Part shown: positions 16,675-25,841 of the stretch, piece by piece
Position numbering within the stretch: the stretch's first letter is position 1
How the letters are laid out: each line of letters begins with the position of its first letter
Assembly (NCBI GenBank): GCA_003213095.1
Contig: QCNV01000013.1
Coordinates: forward strand, 1-34,681
Length of the DNA stretch: 34,681 nt
Direction: 5' to 3'
Source: SAR202 cluster bacterium AG-426-M11
GTDB taxonomy: Bacteria > Chloroflexota > Dehalococcoidia > Lucifugimonadales > UBA826
Notes under the pieces: model-generated
Told to the model about the DNA's origin: nothing
Seen by the model: the letters and a program-made list of their open reading frames with translations, nothing else
The model's database searches: none
Translations under genes and position numbers: made by a program

Positions 16675-18164
16675 TTTCTTAACTGCGGGAATAATATTAC
16701 TTCTCTAATTGACGGGTTGTTGGTAAGTAGCATGGCCAGCCGGTCTATCCCTATACCTAATCCACCTGTTGGTGGTAATCCATGTTCTATAGAAACAAGA
16801 AAATCTTCATCAAGTCTGTCCATTTCTTCATTTTGAAATTGCTGATGTAGTTTTTCTTGTTCTTCAAATCGGAGCCTTTGGTCTTCAGGATCATTTAGCT
16901 CAGTGAATGAATTACAAATTTCCATACCACAAACAAAACCTTCGAATCTTTCAGAAATATTGTTGTCTGTCTCTGATTTTTTAGCTAATGGTGACATTGC
17001 AACTGGGTAATCGATTAAAAAACAAGGTTGTAATAATGTGGGTTCTATTTTTTCAGAAATTAATTTGTCCATTAATCCTGCCCAACTCACTTGATGAGAT
17101 ACGTCTATTCCAATATTTGCCATAGCCGATTTTAGTGATTCTACTGAATCATGAACTAAGAAATCTATTCCACTTTCTGAAATGATTTTTTCTCTTAAAT
17201 TCATTCGAGGCCAAGGGGGTGTAAAGTCTAATGTTTTATCTCCGTACTCTAATTTCATAGTTCCATTTAAGTGTTTGGCCGATGAACTCACTAATTCTTC
17301 TACCATTTTCATTACATCAGTATAGTCGGCGAATGCTTCATAGCTTTCCATTGTGGTAAATTCTGGATTGTGTTGTAAATCGATCCCTTCATTTCTGAAG
17401 ACTCGACCTATTTCATACACTTTTTCTAACCCTCCGACTACTAGACGCTTTAGGTGCAATTCTGTAGCAATTCGTAAATATAAATTTCTGTCTAATGCGT
17501 TGTGATGTGTACTAAAAGGGTTGGCCATACCTCCAGCAGCAACAGGGACTAGTATAGGAGTTTCAACTTCCAAAAATCCGCGCTTATTCATAAAATCTCT
17601 GATGTGTGAGACTAGCTTGCTTCTGAGTATAGCGGTTTTTTTGGCATTTTCATTTGATATTAGGTCGAGATACTTTTGCCGATATCTTGTTTCTGTATCA
17701 GTTAATCCATGCCATTTTTCTGGAAGTGGTAAAAGAGATTTTGAAAGTAATTCAAATCTTTCTACTTGCAAAGTGATTTCTGATGTTCTAGTGCGAAACA
17801 TTGTTCCAGTAGCTCCGATCCAATCACCAATATCTAAATCTTCTAAATCTTCATATCTTTCGTTTAATTGATTAGCCCTCATCATAATTTGTATATTCCC
17901 ATCGATATCTCTCAAGTCAATAAATGACGCTTTTCCCATCCCCCTTCTTCCCATAATTCTTCCTGCTACAGATATTTGATTATCAATCAAAGTTTCACTT
18001 GTTTCGGACTTGATAAATTCATCTACGGCTTGTTTGCTTGTATGAGTTCGATGAAACTTTGTGGGGTAAGGGTTAATTCCCTTTCCTCTGATTCTTTGGA
18101 GCTTTTCTTTTCGAACACGAAAAAATTCGTTTTCAGATTCAGGCAACGTATACACCTCTAACAT
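16671..18164 (-). CDS. lysS: Lysyl-tRNA synthetase, class II
   Basis: This class II synthetase charges tRNA-Lys. The N-terminal OB-fold anticodon-binding domain (about 55-160, with VAGRIMGRRGMGKASFIDLRD) is followed by the catalytic core. Motif 2 is in IGRVFRNEGIDLQHNPEFT and motif 3 is GGLGIGIDRLAML near the C-terminus. At 497 residues it has the usual length. The ATG at 18164 has no ribosome site but lies close behind a good promoter. A TTG six codons on is preceded by GAGGTG, so the true start could be that one. Confidence 0.95.
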   Translation of the reverse strand: MLEVYTLPESENEFFRVRKEKLQRIRGKGINPYPTKFHRTHTSKQAVDEFIKSETSETLIDNQISVAGRIMGRRGMGKASFIDLRDIDGNIQIMMRANQLNERYEDLEDLDIGDWIGATGTMFRTRTSEITLQVERFELLSKSLLPLPEKWHGLTDTETRYRQKYLDLISNENAKKTAILRSKLVSHIRDFMNKRGFLEVETPILVPVAAGGMANPFSTHHNALDRNLYLRIATELHLKRLVVGGLEKVYEIGRVFRNEGIDLQHNPEFTTMESYEAFADYTDVMKMVEELVSSSAKHLNGTMKLEYGDKTLDFTPPWPRMNLREKIISESGIDFLVHDSVESLKSAMANIGIDVSHQVSWAGLMDKLISEKIEPTLLQPCFLIDYPVAMSPLAKKSETDNNISERFEGFVCGMEICNSFTELNDPEDQRLRFEEQEKLHQQFQNEEMDRLDEDFLVSIEHGLPPTGGLGIGIDRLAMLLTNNPSIREVILFPQLRN

Positions 18165-18181
18165 ATCAATTTTTCATGAAA

Positions 18182-18210
18182 ATTGTACTATCGAGTAAAT
18201 GAAGTGTAAA
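18182..18210 (-). promoter_or_regulatory. Promoter of lysS
   Basis: Minus-strand -35 TTTACA (18205-18210) and -10 TACAAT (18182-18187) are separated by 17 bases, each one base off consensus. The expected start is about ten bases before the lysS ATG. The rest of the gap to rsmD (18211-18323) holds only a possible plus-strand -10 (TATAAA, 18244-18249) without a matching -35. Confidence 0.65.
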
Positions 18211-18323
18211 ACCAAATTTATAGAAAAATGTTAATAAATCTTGTATAAATTCTGCTTTATGTGTTCTTGATTCATTGTTAGTATCTTTGATGTTGCATGG
18301 TAAATCCATGAGGTTAGATTTTT

Positions 18324-18884
18324 ATGTCTATTAGAATTTCAGGAGGTAGATTAAAAGGGCGATTGATAGGATCACCTCAGGTTGCTAATGGGGTTAGGCC
18401 TACTACTGAACGGGTTAAGTTAGCGATTTTTTCAATAATTAGTACTTGTTCAGTTCAGGATAAAAGTGTATTGGACTTGTACTCGTGTACAGGAGCTTTA
18501 GGGTTTGAGGCTATTAGTAGAGGAGCCTCAACAGTAGACATGGTTGAGAAGAACTTTAAAAACTATAAATTAATTCTTGAAAATGTGAAGAAATTAGAGG
18601 TTCAGGATGTGGCTAAAGTTTATAAGTCAACTGTCAGGGATTTTTTAAATCATATAAATAAAAAATATGAATTAATACTGGTAGACCCGCCCTTTGAATT
18701 AAATGAATGGGAAAATATATTAATGAATATAGGTCAGAGGGGAATTTTAAATAGCGGAGGTGTTTTGGTAGCAGAACACTCTTCTAGTTTGAGTTTAGAA
18801 AAAAAGTATGGTGAATTAGAAATGTTAGATCAACGAAAGTACGGAGATTCTTTAGTTTCCTTTTTTGAGGTGTGTAATGGCTAA
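18324..18884 (+). CDS. rsmD: 16S rRNA (guanine-N2) methyltransferase RsmD
   Basis: This is a 186-residue SAM-dependent enzyme that methylates G966 of 16S rRNA (E. coli numbering) during small-subunit assembly. The family N-terminus IRISGGRLKGR is present, then RPTTERVKLAIFSII. SAM-binding motif I is DLYSCTGALG (51-60) and the catalytic DPPF is at 121-124. GAGGT lies about ten bases before the ATG. The rsmD-coaD order is widespread in bacteria; here the two overlap by eight bases. Confidence 0.93.
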   Translation: MSIRISGGRLKGRLIGSPQVANGVRPTTERVKLAIFSIISTCSVQDKSVLDLYSCTGALGFEAISRGASTVDMVEKNFKNYKLILENVKKLEVQDVAKVYKSTVRDFLNHINKKYELILVDPPFELNEWENILMNIGQRGILNSGGVLVAEHSSSLSLEKKYGELEMLDQRKYGDSLVSFFEVCNG

Positions 18885-19350
18885 AGCTTTTTATCCTGGA
18901 AGTTTTGATCCAGCACATAATGGTCATATTGATGTTGCTTCTAGAGCGTCTGAATTGTTTGATGAAGTCATAGTCGGCGTTTATGAAGCTACTCCCAACA
19001 AAAAATTAATGTTTACTACAGATGAGCGAGTAGATTTGTTTAAAAAATCTTTGTCAGCTCCAAATGTAAGAGTTGTCCCATTTACGGGATTAGCTCCTAA
19101 TGTAGCTAAAGAGTTTGGGGCGTCTGTAATTTTAAGAGGCCTTAGAGCAGGTTTTGATTTTGAGCAAGAATTTGAGATGGCTTTAATGTGGAGAAATTTA
19201 GTTCCCGAAATTGATGTTGTTTGTATGATGACAGCTCTTAAGCATCAGTTTATTTACTCAAGTCGAATCAAAGAAGTAGCTATGCTAGGTGCTAGTATAT
19301 CTGATTTGGTACCCCCACATATAGCTACAGCAATTCAAGAAAGAATTTAG
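18877..19350 (+). CDS. coaD: Phosphopantetheine adenylyltransferase
   Basis: This enzyme joins phosphopantetheine and ATP to dephospho-CoA in CoA synthesis. The nucleotidyltransferase motif is HNGH (14-17) after FYPGSFDP, and YSSRIKEVA near residue 125 matches the family's second nucleotide-binding motif. I start at the ATG at 18877 with GAGGTG five bases upstream inside the end of rsmD, giving 157 residues, the usual length. Confidence 0.95.
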   Translation: MAKAFYPGSFDPAHNGHIDVASRASELFDEVIVGVYEATPNKKLMFTTDERVDLFKKSLSAPNVRVVPFTGLAPNVAKEFGASVILRGLRAGFDFEQEFEMALMWRNLVPEIDVVCMMTALKHQFIYSSRIKEVAMLGASISDLVPPHIATAIQERI

Positions 19351-19364
19351 TAAGGAGAAACCAA

Positions 19365-19958
19365 ATGCAATTAAATGAAATTTTGAAAGAATTGAATTCA
19401 ATTATAGATTCAGGTAGGAAAGTACCCGGATTTAACGGTAAGATGATGATTGATTCTGAGAAACTTTCAGAAATTTTTAGAGAATTATCTAATAGTGCAG
19501 ATGCAGGATTGAATGAAGCTCAATTAATTATTACTCAAAAAGAGAGTATTTTAGAGCAGGCTCAATTAGAGTCCAATCGCATAAAAGAGCAGGCAGAAAA
19601 CTCAGCTTTGGAAATTCAAGAAAGTGCTAATTTGACAAGAAATGAGAGGCTTTCTGATTCAGATATTATTAAAGAAGCAGAAGAAACTGCAGAAAAAATT
19701 GTTCAAAAATCTCATGAAGATGCTCAAAATATAATTCAAGATGCCCAAAGACAGGCATTTAATTTAATTAGTGAATCAGAATCACGATCAAGTGATCAAC
19801 GTGATGGAGCTGATAGATATTCCAGAGAAGTACTTTCTAATTTAGAAGAAAGATTGTCTGATGTGTTAGGTCAGGTCAGAAGAGGATTGGATACACTTGG
19901 GTCGGATCAAAATATGACTGGAGATAGGTCAAACGGTAATCATACTATAGTCAGTTAA
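19365..19958 (+). CDS. Coiled-coil DivIVA/ATP-synthase-b-like protein
   Basis: This is a 197-residue soluble, charged protein with no signal peptide or membrane segment. A short N-terminal region (1-45, including SGRKVPGFNGK) is followed by a long Ala/Glu/Gln-rich helix (about 50-145) with coiled-coil character. Small proteins of this type commonly follow coaD in Chloroflexota and Actinobacteria and are annotated as DivIVA-like or F0 subunit-b-like. AAGGAGA precedes the ATG, and the gene is probably the third of the rsmD-coaD unit. A role in envelope or division scaffolding is plausible but not shown. Confidence 0.6.
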   Translation: MQLNEILKELNSIIDSGRKVPGFNGKMMIDSEKLSEIFRELSNSADAGLNEAQLIITQKESILEQAQLESNRIKEQAENSALEIQESANLTRNERLSDSDIIKEAEETAEKIVQKSHEDAQNIIQDAQRQAFNLISESESRSSDQRDGADRYSREVLSNLEERLSDVLGQVRRGLDTLGSDQNMTGDRSNGNHTIVS

Positions 19959-19961
19959 GGT

Positions 19962-20807
19962 TCAGTCGGGTAATTGGGACTCTTGAATGATTTGCTCAAG
20001 TACTTTTGAATTTCTTTTAATATTGAATCCGTCTACACAATATTCATGAACTCCTGATATACCATCTACTGCTCCTAGTTCTACTAATTCAATTAATAAA
20101 TTTTCAGCGTATTGAATAGATGGTAATAAGTTTAAGTTTGTCATTTTGGATATTGCGCCAACTAGTCCGTATCCACCCCAATTAGATACACTGCTTATTA
20201 TTAATTCAGACACTTTTGATACCGCTGGAAAATTTACAAGAGTTTTTGAATTTATTATTTGTTGATATAAATTTCCCATTCCTATTTCATTGCCTCCGTC
20301 GCCAATTCCAATAGATTTAATTTTAGAATTAAATAAGGTGTCAATTCTAGCAACATGTTCAGTAAATTTAATGTCTCTCATATTTCTATATTGATTGTCA
20401 GAATGAGAACCTGGACGTTCTATTGATATCAAAAGAGAAGGATTTTCTTCCAAAATGAGATTGTTTGAGAATATTATACTTTCTTCTAAATTGAGTATAG
20501 GAAATAAAATTTTCCTAGAAGTTGGAGTCGCAAATTTATTAATATATGGGTCTATATATTGGTCTGTAATGTATACAACATCAAATCCTAGTTTTTCTAA
20601 AGCATTTCCGATGGCAATTGCTCCCAATGGACCGTCAGTTTCTATAGCTTTAGATTTTTTAATGTAAAAGCCAGTTGTTATAAACACTGTTCCAATATTC
20701 TCTAAAGTTAATTTTGCAGCATTTATACAAAAATCGGGGACTAAAAATTTTGATAATTCACTAATTCCTCTTGTGTCGTGCTGTAAAATGATTTTTTCAA
20801 AACTCAT
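19962..20807 (-). CDS. DUF4392 protein (D-glutamate cyclase C-terminal-like)
   Basis: This 281-residue protein resembles DUF4392, the C-terminal part of the vertebrate mitochondrial D-glutamate cyclase. Recognisable segments are TDGPLGAIAIGNALEKLGFDV, RPGSHSDNQYRNMRD and the glycine-rich IGIGDGGNEIGMGN, with WGGYGLVGAIS near the end. Its ATG shares one base with the stop of the DUF1445 gene (TAATG), so the two are translated together. The pair would convert D-glutamate to 5-oxo-D-proline. It ends close to the convergent coiled-coil gene. Confidence 0.75.
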   Translation of the reverse strand: MSFEKIILQHDTRGISELSKFLVPDFCINAAKLTLENIGTVFITTGFYIKKSKAIETDGPLGAIAIGNALEKLGFDVVYITDQYIDPYINKFATPTSRKILFPILNLEESIIFSNNLILEENPSLLISIERPGSHSDNQYRNMRDIKFTEHVARIDTLFNSKIKSIGIGDGGNEIGMGNLYQQIINSKTLVNFPAVSKVSELIISSVSNWGGYGLVGAISKMTNLNLLPSIQYAENLLIELVELGAVDGISGVHEYCVDGFNIKRNSKVLEQIIQESQLPD

Positions 20808-21604
20808 TACAGAATAGAGTAATCTTCATCTTTTTTGTCTGTAACAAACATATGGCCAGGTGAATGAGTAATCATGATTGATGGCTTGGAATTCATTGCT
20901 ACCGATTGAGGCGTAACTCCACAAGCCCAAAACACTGGTGTTTCGCCTGAATGTATTTCAGGAGGGTCACCGAAATCTGGAGAACTTAAATCTGATATTC
21001 CTATCTGTTTGGGGTCTCCTATGTGTATGGGTGATCCGTGTACATCAGGAAAACGAGATGTAACTTGAACACTTCTGACAACTAGATCTGAAGAAATTGA
21101 TCTCATAGATACAACTAATGGTCCAGAAAAAACACCTGAAGGGGTTGTCTGAATATTTGTAATGTACATAGATACATTTGTGCAGTTATCTATGTGAGCA
21201 AGTTTAATCCCATTATTGATTAGAGCTGTTTCAAATGAAAAACTACACCCTAACAGAAATGTCACGTAATCGTCTTGCCAAATTTTCTGGATGTTTTGTA
21301 TTTCATCACTCAAAGTTCCGTTGGTGTAAACCCTATACAATGGGACATCTGTTCTTATATCGCTACCAGGTGCAGTGATTTTAGCTTCAAATTCTCCAGG
21401 TTCTAAGACTTCGATCAAAGGGCAAGGCTTAGGGTTGCGTTGGCAAAATAAAAGAAAATCAAATGCATATTGTTTTGGTAGTATAGCTACATTTGTTTGG
21501 ATGTGGCCAGGAGCAAATCCTGACGTAGGTTTATAGAATTTACCTTCTCTAATACTTTGTCTTAAATTTTGAGGTGAAATATTTGATTGAATTAAAGATG
21601 TCAT
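20807..21604 (-). CDS. DUF1445 putative hydro-lyase (D-glutamate cyclase N-terminal-like)
   Basis: This protein belongs to the YcsI/DUF1445 family. Segments GFAPGHIQTNVAILP, PCPLIEV, FLLGCSFSFE and the late VFWACGVTPQ followed by ITHSPGHMFVTD match the family. The frame runs upstream into tRNA-Pro, so I start at the ATG at 21604, which has GGAG six bases before it; this gives 265 residues, the normal length. Together with the coupled DUF4392 gene it makes a split version of D-glutamate cyclase. A different hydro-lyase activity cannot be excluded. Confidence 0.8.
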   Translation of the reverse strand: MTSLIQSNISPQNLRQSIREGKFYKPTSGFAPGHIQTNVAILPKQYAFDFLLFCQRNPKPCPLIEVLEPGEFEAKITAPGSDIRTDVPLYRVYTNGTLSDEIQNIQKIWQDDYVTFLLGCSFSFETALINNGIKLAHIDNCTNVSMYITNIQTTPSGVFSGPLVVSMRSISSDLVVRSVQVTSRFPDVHGSPIHIGDPKQIGISDLSSPDFGDPPEIHSGETPVFWACGVTPQSVAMNSKPSIMITHSPGHMFVTDKKDEDYSIL

Positions 21605-21676
21605 ATTTTTCTCCGTTCCGACATTGTACACTGTCTTATAGTAGCTAATAAATTCATGATATTCTTTTATTTTCGT

Positions 21677-21752
21677 CGGGGAGTGGCGCAGTTGGTAGCG
21701 CACACGGCTGGGGGCCGTGAGGTCGCAGGTTCAAGTCCTGTCTCCCCGACCA
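21677..21752 (+). tRNA. tRNA-Pro (GGG)
   Basis: It has acceptor CGGGGAG/CTCCCCG, the C1 start usual for tRNA-Pro, anticodon stem CACGG/CCGTG around loop CTGGGGG (anticodon GGG), T-loop TTCAAGT, A73 and encoded CCA. It lies between the DUF1445 start and the PPK2 gene. Confidence 0.95.
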
Positions 21753-21832
21753 TTAATAAATATTTAAAGTATTGTTATTATTCATTTCCACGTAAAATAA
21801 GATTAGCTTGTATATTATTATCCGAGGTGATT

Positions 21833-22723
21833 ATGGTTACTGAAACTTTTAATATTCACAAATCTGATTTCCCTTCTACTTTTGCCTTTGAATACAGTGT
21901 CAATAATTACGAAAATATAAACTATAAATTATATAGACATGAAAGACGTCGTCTGCAGTTAGAACTTTTGAAATTTCAGGAATGGTGTATAAAGGAAAAA
22001 CGGAGTGTTGCTATAGCTTTGGAAGGTAGAGATGCTGCGGGTAAAGGTTCAACTGCCGCTTATCTTACTCAATACTTGAATCCTAGGTACTCAAAAATAA
22101 TTTCGTTAGGGGTACCGACAAAGAGTCAAATGCGGAGTTGGTTGAGAATTCATCAATCAATGATGCCTGATTTGGGCCAAACAGTTATTTTCGATCGATC
22201 TTGGTACTCTCGAGCAATGATTCAGCCTGTAATGGGATATTGTTCAATGAATCAATATAAGTATTTTTTGAAGAATGTTAACGATTGGGAGTATGAACAA
22301 ATTGAATCAGGAACTGACATAATTAAAATATACTTATCTGTTTCTCAAGTAAGCCAAAATTTAAGATTACAAAATAGACAAAATAGTCCTCTAAAATATT
22401 GGAAATACAGTCAAAATGACAGAACTGCAATTGAAAAATGGCATTTGTATACATACTTTAAAGAAAGAATGTTTTCAGTGACTTCGACTGATTATGCTCC
22501 TTGGTACATAATTAAGTCCGATAACAAATTATCGGCCCAATTGTGTGTAATGAATTTGATTTTAAGCAAATTTGATTACGATGATAAAAATCAACTTAAT
22601 TTGGGTGAGACTATCGCTTCAGGGGGTGAAATTAACCATATTTATTTAGATGGAGTTAGGTTTGATAATTTAACTTCAGAACAAATAGAAGTTTTGGAGA
22701 GATTTAAAATTCATGCCGACTAA
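21833..22723 (+). CDS. ppk2: Polyphosphate kinase 2 family protein
   Basis: This is a 296-residue PPK2-type kinase, which moves phosphate between polyphosphate and nucleotides. Walker A is GRDAAGKGST (65-74), and the second family motif FDRSWYSRAMIQP follows the lid region. The late KYWKYSQNDRTAIEKWHLYT segment, with HLY...ERM and TDYAPW, matches the family C-terminus. The frame is open back through tRNA-Pro, so I start at the ATG at 21833, which has GAGGTG just upstream. The subclass (GDP, ADP or AMP kinase) cannot be fixed from reading alone. Confidence 0.9.
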   Translation: MVTETFNIHKSDFPSTFAFEYSVNNYENINYKLYRHERRRLQLELLKFQEWCIKEKRSVAIALEGRDAAGKGSTAAYLTQYLNPRYSKIISLGVPTKSQMRSWLRIHQSMMPDLGQTVIFDRSWYSRAMIQPVMGYCSMNQYKYFLKNVNDWEYEQIESGTDIIKIYLSVSQVSQNLRLQNRQNSPLKYWKYSQNDRTAIEKWHLYTYFKERMFSVTSTDYAPWYIIKSDNKLSAQLCVMNLILSKFDYDDKNQLNLGETIASGGEINHIYLDGVRFDNLTSEQIEVLERFKIHAD

Positions 22724-23177
22724 TTCTACTAACGATAACATTTTGCCCATACTCACTGCAGCAGGTGGGATAGTAGTTGAACAAGAAAAACTTTTGTTAA
22801 TCAGAAAAAATGGTAAGTGGGATTTTCCAAAAGGGAAGAAGGAACAAGGAGAATTAATAGAAGAATGTGCAGTAAGAGAAACTAGTGAGGAAACAGGACT
22901 TGAATTATCTGCATTAAGAATAGTTAAACTTGTTGAAAATTTTAACTATTATCGAACTTATTCAGGTGTGCAATATCTAAAACAGGTGCATTGGTTCCAG
23001 ATGCTATCTGAGAATGGGATGAAAGATGAATTACATCCAGACTTAAAAGAGGGAATTGATTATTGTCACTGGGTTCATTTTTCGGAGCTGAAAAACTTGG
23101 TGTTTAGGCCCTATATAACCAGTTTTATTTCTGAATTAATATTAAAACCTCAATATGTTTTGGAATTTAATCAATAG
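22713..23177 (+). CDS. Nudix hydrolase
   Basis: This is a 154-residue pyrophosphohydrolase with a complete Nudix box starting at GKKEQGE and ending RETSEETGL (pattern G-x5-E-x7-R-E-U-x-E-E-x-G-U). The preceding KNGKWDFPKGK is typical of diadenosine polyphosphate or (deoxy)nucleotide hydrolases. Its ATG lies inside the last codons of the PPK2 gene (11-base overlap), so the two are coupled; a joint role in nucleotide/polyphosphate metabolism is reasonable. The stop end overlaps the convergent DUF4340 gene by 11 bases. Confidence 0.9.
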   Translation: MPTNSTNDNILPILTAAGGIVVEQEKLLLIRKNGKWDFPKGKKEQGELIEECAVRETSEETGLELSALRIVKLVENFNYYRTYSGVQYLKQVHWFQMLSENGMKDELHPDLKEGIDYCHWVHFSELKNLVFRPYITSFISELILKPQYVLEFNQ

Positions 23178-24192
23178 TTTTATATTCGGAAGATTCTAAT
23201 AGTTCAAATACTGTAGTAACCCATTGTTCAGGTAAAATTAATACAGGTTGGTAAGGATCAGCATTATCAGGTCTACCATATCTAGTTAGAATATTTTTAC
23301 CTGTATCTCCAATTAAGAAAACATTAGATTTTTTATAAGTTCTGCCTTCTTCTGAAATATCATCGTATCTGATTTCGATTAACATACCATTTTCAGATAT
23401 TCCCCATTCCGTATAATCTTTGTCAGGAACTCTGTGAACTTGGATAGCTACATTTTCGGGTCTACGTAATACATTTAAAGATTCTAAAAATTTTGACTGG
23501 TTAACAGGTCGAGGGGTTTCGTCTATCCTGAAATCTGTTAAAGTCCAGTTTTCAGCCTTGTCGTCATATAGGTAACTGACGTAATTTGTTTGGTTCTCAG
23601 GGTCAGGGCTAGGTTCAAAAATATTTATTTCATCTATTCTTTGTGGGTTAATTAACGTATACCATTGAGGCAATGGAGGTTCCGTTACCATTCTTGCAAT
23701 CACGTCTCCCCAGACATCTGCAATTAAAAACAATTGAGGAAAACCTGTTACTTGACCATAGTGGTGATTTCCATCCGTTGTTTTATCACCTAATTTAAAT
23801 TGTAATGTTCTGTTTAATGTTAGGCTTATAGTTACAATTGTATGAGGATTATCCAATCCGTATTGAGCAGGGTCTTCAATGATTACAGTTGTTTCTGATA
23901 AATCTCTTTTTGTTTGTGGTCCACCTAACAGAAAATCAACAGCTCCCCATCTAATCCTATCCGGAGGAAGTAATTGATCCGTATCAAACGCCCAAGTGTT
24001 TGATTCCGTTCTTACAAATGATGTGTTATCTCCCATATGATCTATAGAAATTCCCATCATATCGTCTACGTGCACTTGATAAAACCAAGGTTTTACAACT
24101 TTAGCTTCTTCTGAATTAAATGGATTTATGAGGTATACAATACCCGCTACAATAGCAAAAAATAACAATGCAAATGTATATTTAATATTCAT
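23167..24192 (-). CDS. DUF4340 domain protein of a Gld-like ABC system
   Basis: This is a 341-residue protein with one N-terminal membrane anchor (about residues 5-23), the rest probably outside the membrane. It has the DUF4340 pattern: a repeated beta-rich unit with GLDNPHTIVTISL and FKLGDKT, followed by FLIADVWGDVIARM. Such proteins usually follow GldG-like genes. Here the ATG overlaps the stop of the GldG-like gene (TAATG). It is the last gene of the four-gene operon. The function is unknown; a periplasmic or surface accessory role is likely. Confidence 0.8.
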   Translation of the reverse strand: MNIKYTFALLFFAIVAGIVYLINPFNSEEAKVVKPWFYQVHVDDMMGISIDHMGDNTSFVRTESNTWAFDTDQLLPPDRIRWGAVDFLLGGPQTKRDLSETTVIIEDPAQYGLDNPHTIVTISLTLNRTLQFKLGDKTTDGNHHYGQVTGFPQLFLIADVWGDVIARMVTEPPLPQWYTLINPQRIDEINIFEPSPDPENQTNYVSYLYDDKAENWTLTDFRIDETPRPVNQSKFLESLNVLRRPENVAIQVHRVPDKDYTEWGISENGMLIEIRYDDISEEGRTYKKSNVFLIGDTGKNILTRYGRPDNADPYQPVLILPEQWVTTVFELLESSEYKTID

Positions 24193-25841
24193 TATCTACG
24201 TCTCCACCAAACTATAGAAGCCATTAGAATCATTATTAAAGGCGGGAAAACCCAACTAGACCATTTGACGAACTCCTTTTCTAATGAATTCACCACAAAT
24301 TCTCTATAGGGAACTAATTTGGGGCGAATAGAAATTAATTCGTAATCTTCAGCCAGCCAATTGACTGAATTTAGAAAAATATCTCCATTATCATTACTGT
24401 AGAAATATTTGTTTGAAGCAAAATCGGAGTCACCAAAAACTACTAGTTTGAATAAATCTTGAGTAGAGCCTAGATCTTCAAATGTTCCTGTAGCTTCTAT
24501 AACTCCAGAAATAGTGTATTGCCCAGTATATTTTTCAACGTTATATTCCGAATCTTCTCCAGGTGCTACAAGCCAACTAATAGGAGTTGTAGATGCTAAT
24601 TCAGAAAATTTAATATGGTCTCGTAATGCAAATTCTTCAGGTGGAGGTGTTTGGAGAGCGGCTGTATCAGGAAAAAATGCCACCGATATATCATCTGCAA
24701 TATTAATGTTTTGGTGAACTGCACTGGTAGCAAATTGTGCATTTGCTTTTTGTAATAGGGGGGTGAGTGTTTCACCTCCAACATTACTGATAGCATCAGC
24801 AACTTTTTGAGGAGTAACTACTACTCCGTAGAGGTAAATGAGGTCATTGAATAATTTTGGTGGGTTGGGATTAAGCATCATTAATATTCTTCCACCAGAT
24901 TTAGCATAATTGACTAGTGCTTCATATTCAATATCAGTTAAATCTTGGTCAGGGCCTGCAATTATTACTACTGATGCATCACTAGGTACCACTTCAAATT
25001 GTTGCAAGTTTAGGGGTAATACAAAATAATTATCTCTTTGCATACCAGCTATAGCTAAATCTAAACCATAATCTTCTTGCTTTTGAAACATTGGATCAGA
25101 TGTAGAAGTAAGTTCACCATGTCCAGTTAAGTAATAAATTGTTTTTTGCCTTTTACCAGTAGAAATTAATATACCAGTAATAAATTCTTGTTCAGTAAAA
25201 TTTGTAACAACATAGTTTTGTTCATCATTGAAAGAAAAAACAACTGAGGGATATTTAGTCACACCAAAATTTAACGCTTCAGATCTATTAATTTCAGGGT
25301 CTACAAATCTATAAGAAAAATTTTCAGATTTTCTGCTAAATTCATTTAGAATATCTTCTACTGTAGTTTTTGTGTTTTCGCTAGCTGTATTTTCAACAAA
25401 AAAAGCATGAGCAACAACTTTTTGATTTTTATCTTCTAAATCTTTTAGTACACTCACAGTTTGTGGAGAAAGTGTGAAAAACCTAGTAGCAGTAACGTCA
25501 ATTCTGTTTGGATTAGTAAACATGAAATAGTTTGCTACTAATAATATTATAAATACAGCTAATGTCATTAATGCAGCATTTAAGCCAAATCTACCTCTTC
25601 TTCCAGAGACAAATATAGCAATTGCTCTAGGAGATAGTCCTATAGCTAGAAGAATTAATATTGCGCCCAAAGATGTGACTAATAACAACACATCAGACAT
25701 TTCTTCAAATGTCAGATATAAGCCACCACCTAGTAAGAAAGCAAAAACACCGGTTACGCCAGATATAAGGCTCCAAAATGAAGTCGATTTGACCAAGTTT
25801 ATTAATATATATATATAGCTATTTTCTTGGTGTTTATTCAT
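24192..25841 (-). CDS. GldG-like ABC-associated substrate/accessory protein
   Basis: This is a 549-residue protein with membrane segments at the N-terminus (three within the first about 115 residues) and one at the very C-terminus, framing a large outer domain of the GldG/ABC_transp_aux type. Recognisable parts are RFFTLSPQTVSVLKDL, the QKTIYYLTGHGE motif with GYGE-like position, VVIIAGPDQDL and a late VFGDSDFASN. I start at the ATG at 25841, which overlaps the permease stop as TAATG with GGTGG upstream; a GTG at 25850 is the alternative. Confidence 0.82.
   Translation of the reverse strand: MNKHQENSYIYILINLVKSTSFWSLISGVTGVFAFLLGGGLYLTFEEMSDVLLLVTSLGAILILLAIGLSPRAIAIFVSGRRGRFGLNAALMTLAVFIILLVANYFMFTNPNRIDVTATRFFTLSPQTVSVLKDLEDKNQKVVAHAFFVENTASENTKTTVEDILNEFSRKSENFSYRFVDPEINRSEALNFGVTKYPSVVFSFNDEQNYVVTNFTEQEFITGILISTGKRQKTIYYLTGHGELTSTSDPMFQKQEDYGLDLAIAGMQRDNYFVLPLNLQQFEVVPSDASVVIIAGPDQDLTDIEYEALVNYAKSGGRILMMLNPNPPKLFNDLIYLYGVVVTPQKVADAISNVGGETLTPLLQKANAQFATSAVHQNINIADDISVAFFPDTAALQTPPPEEFALRDHIKFSELASTTPISWLVAPGEDSEYNVEKYTGQYTISGVIEATGTFEDLGSTQDLFKLVVFGDSDFASNKYFYSNDNGDIFLNSVNWLAEDYELISIRPKLVPYREFVVNSLEKEFVKWSSWVFPPLIMILMASIVWWRRR

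Noticed and set aside
18143-18164. LysRS starting at the internal TTG behind GAGGTG
   Set aside because: It is possible, but the ATG at 18164 lies right behind a good promoter, so it was kept and the alternative noted.
21656-21832. Coding frame running through tRNA-Pro into the PPK2 gene
   Set aside because: The tRNA is clear, and the ATG at 21833 has a good ribosome site and matches the family N-terminus.
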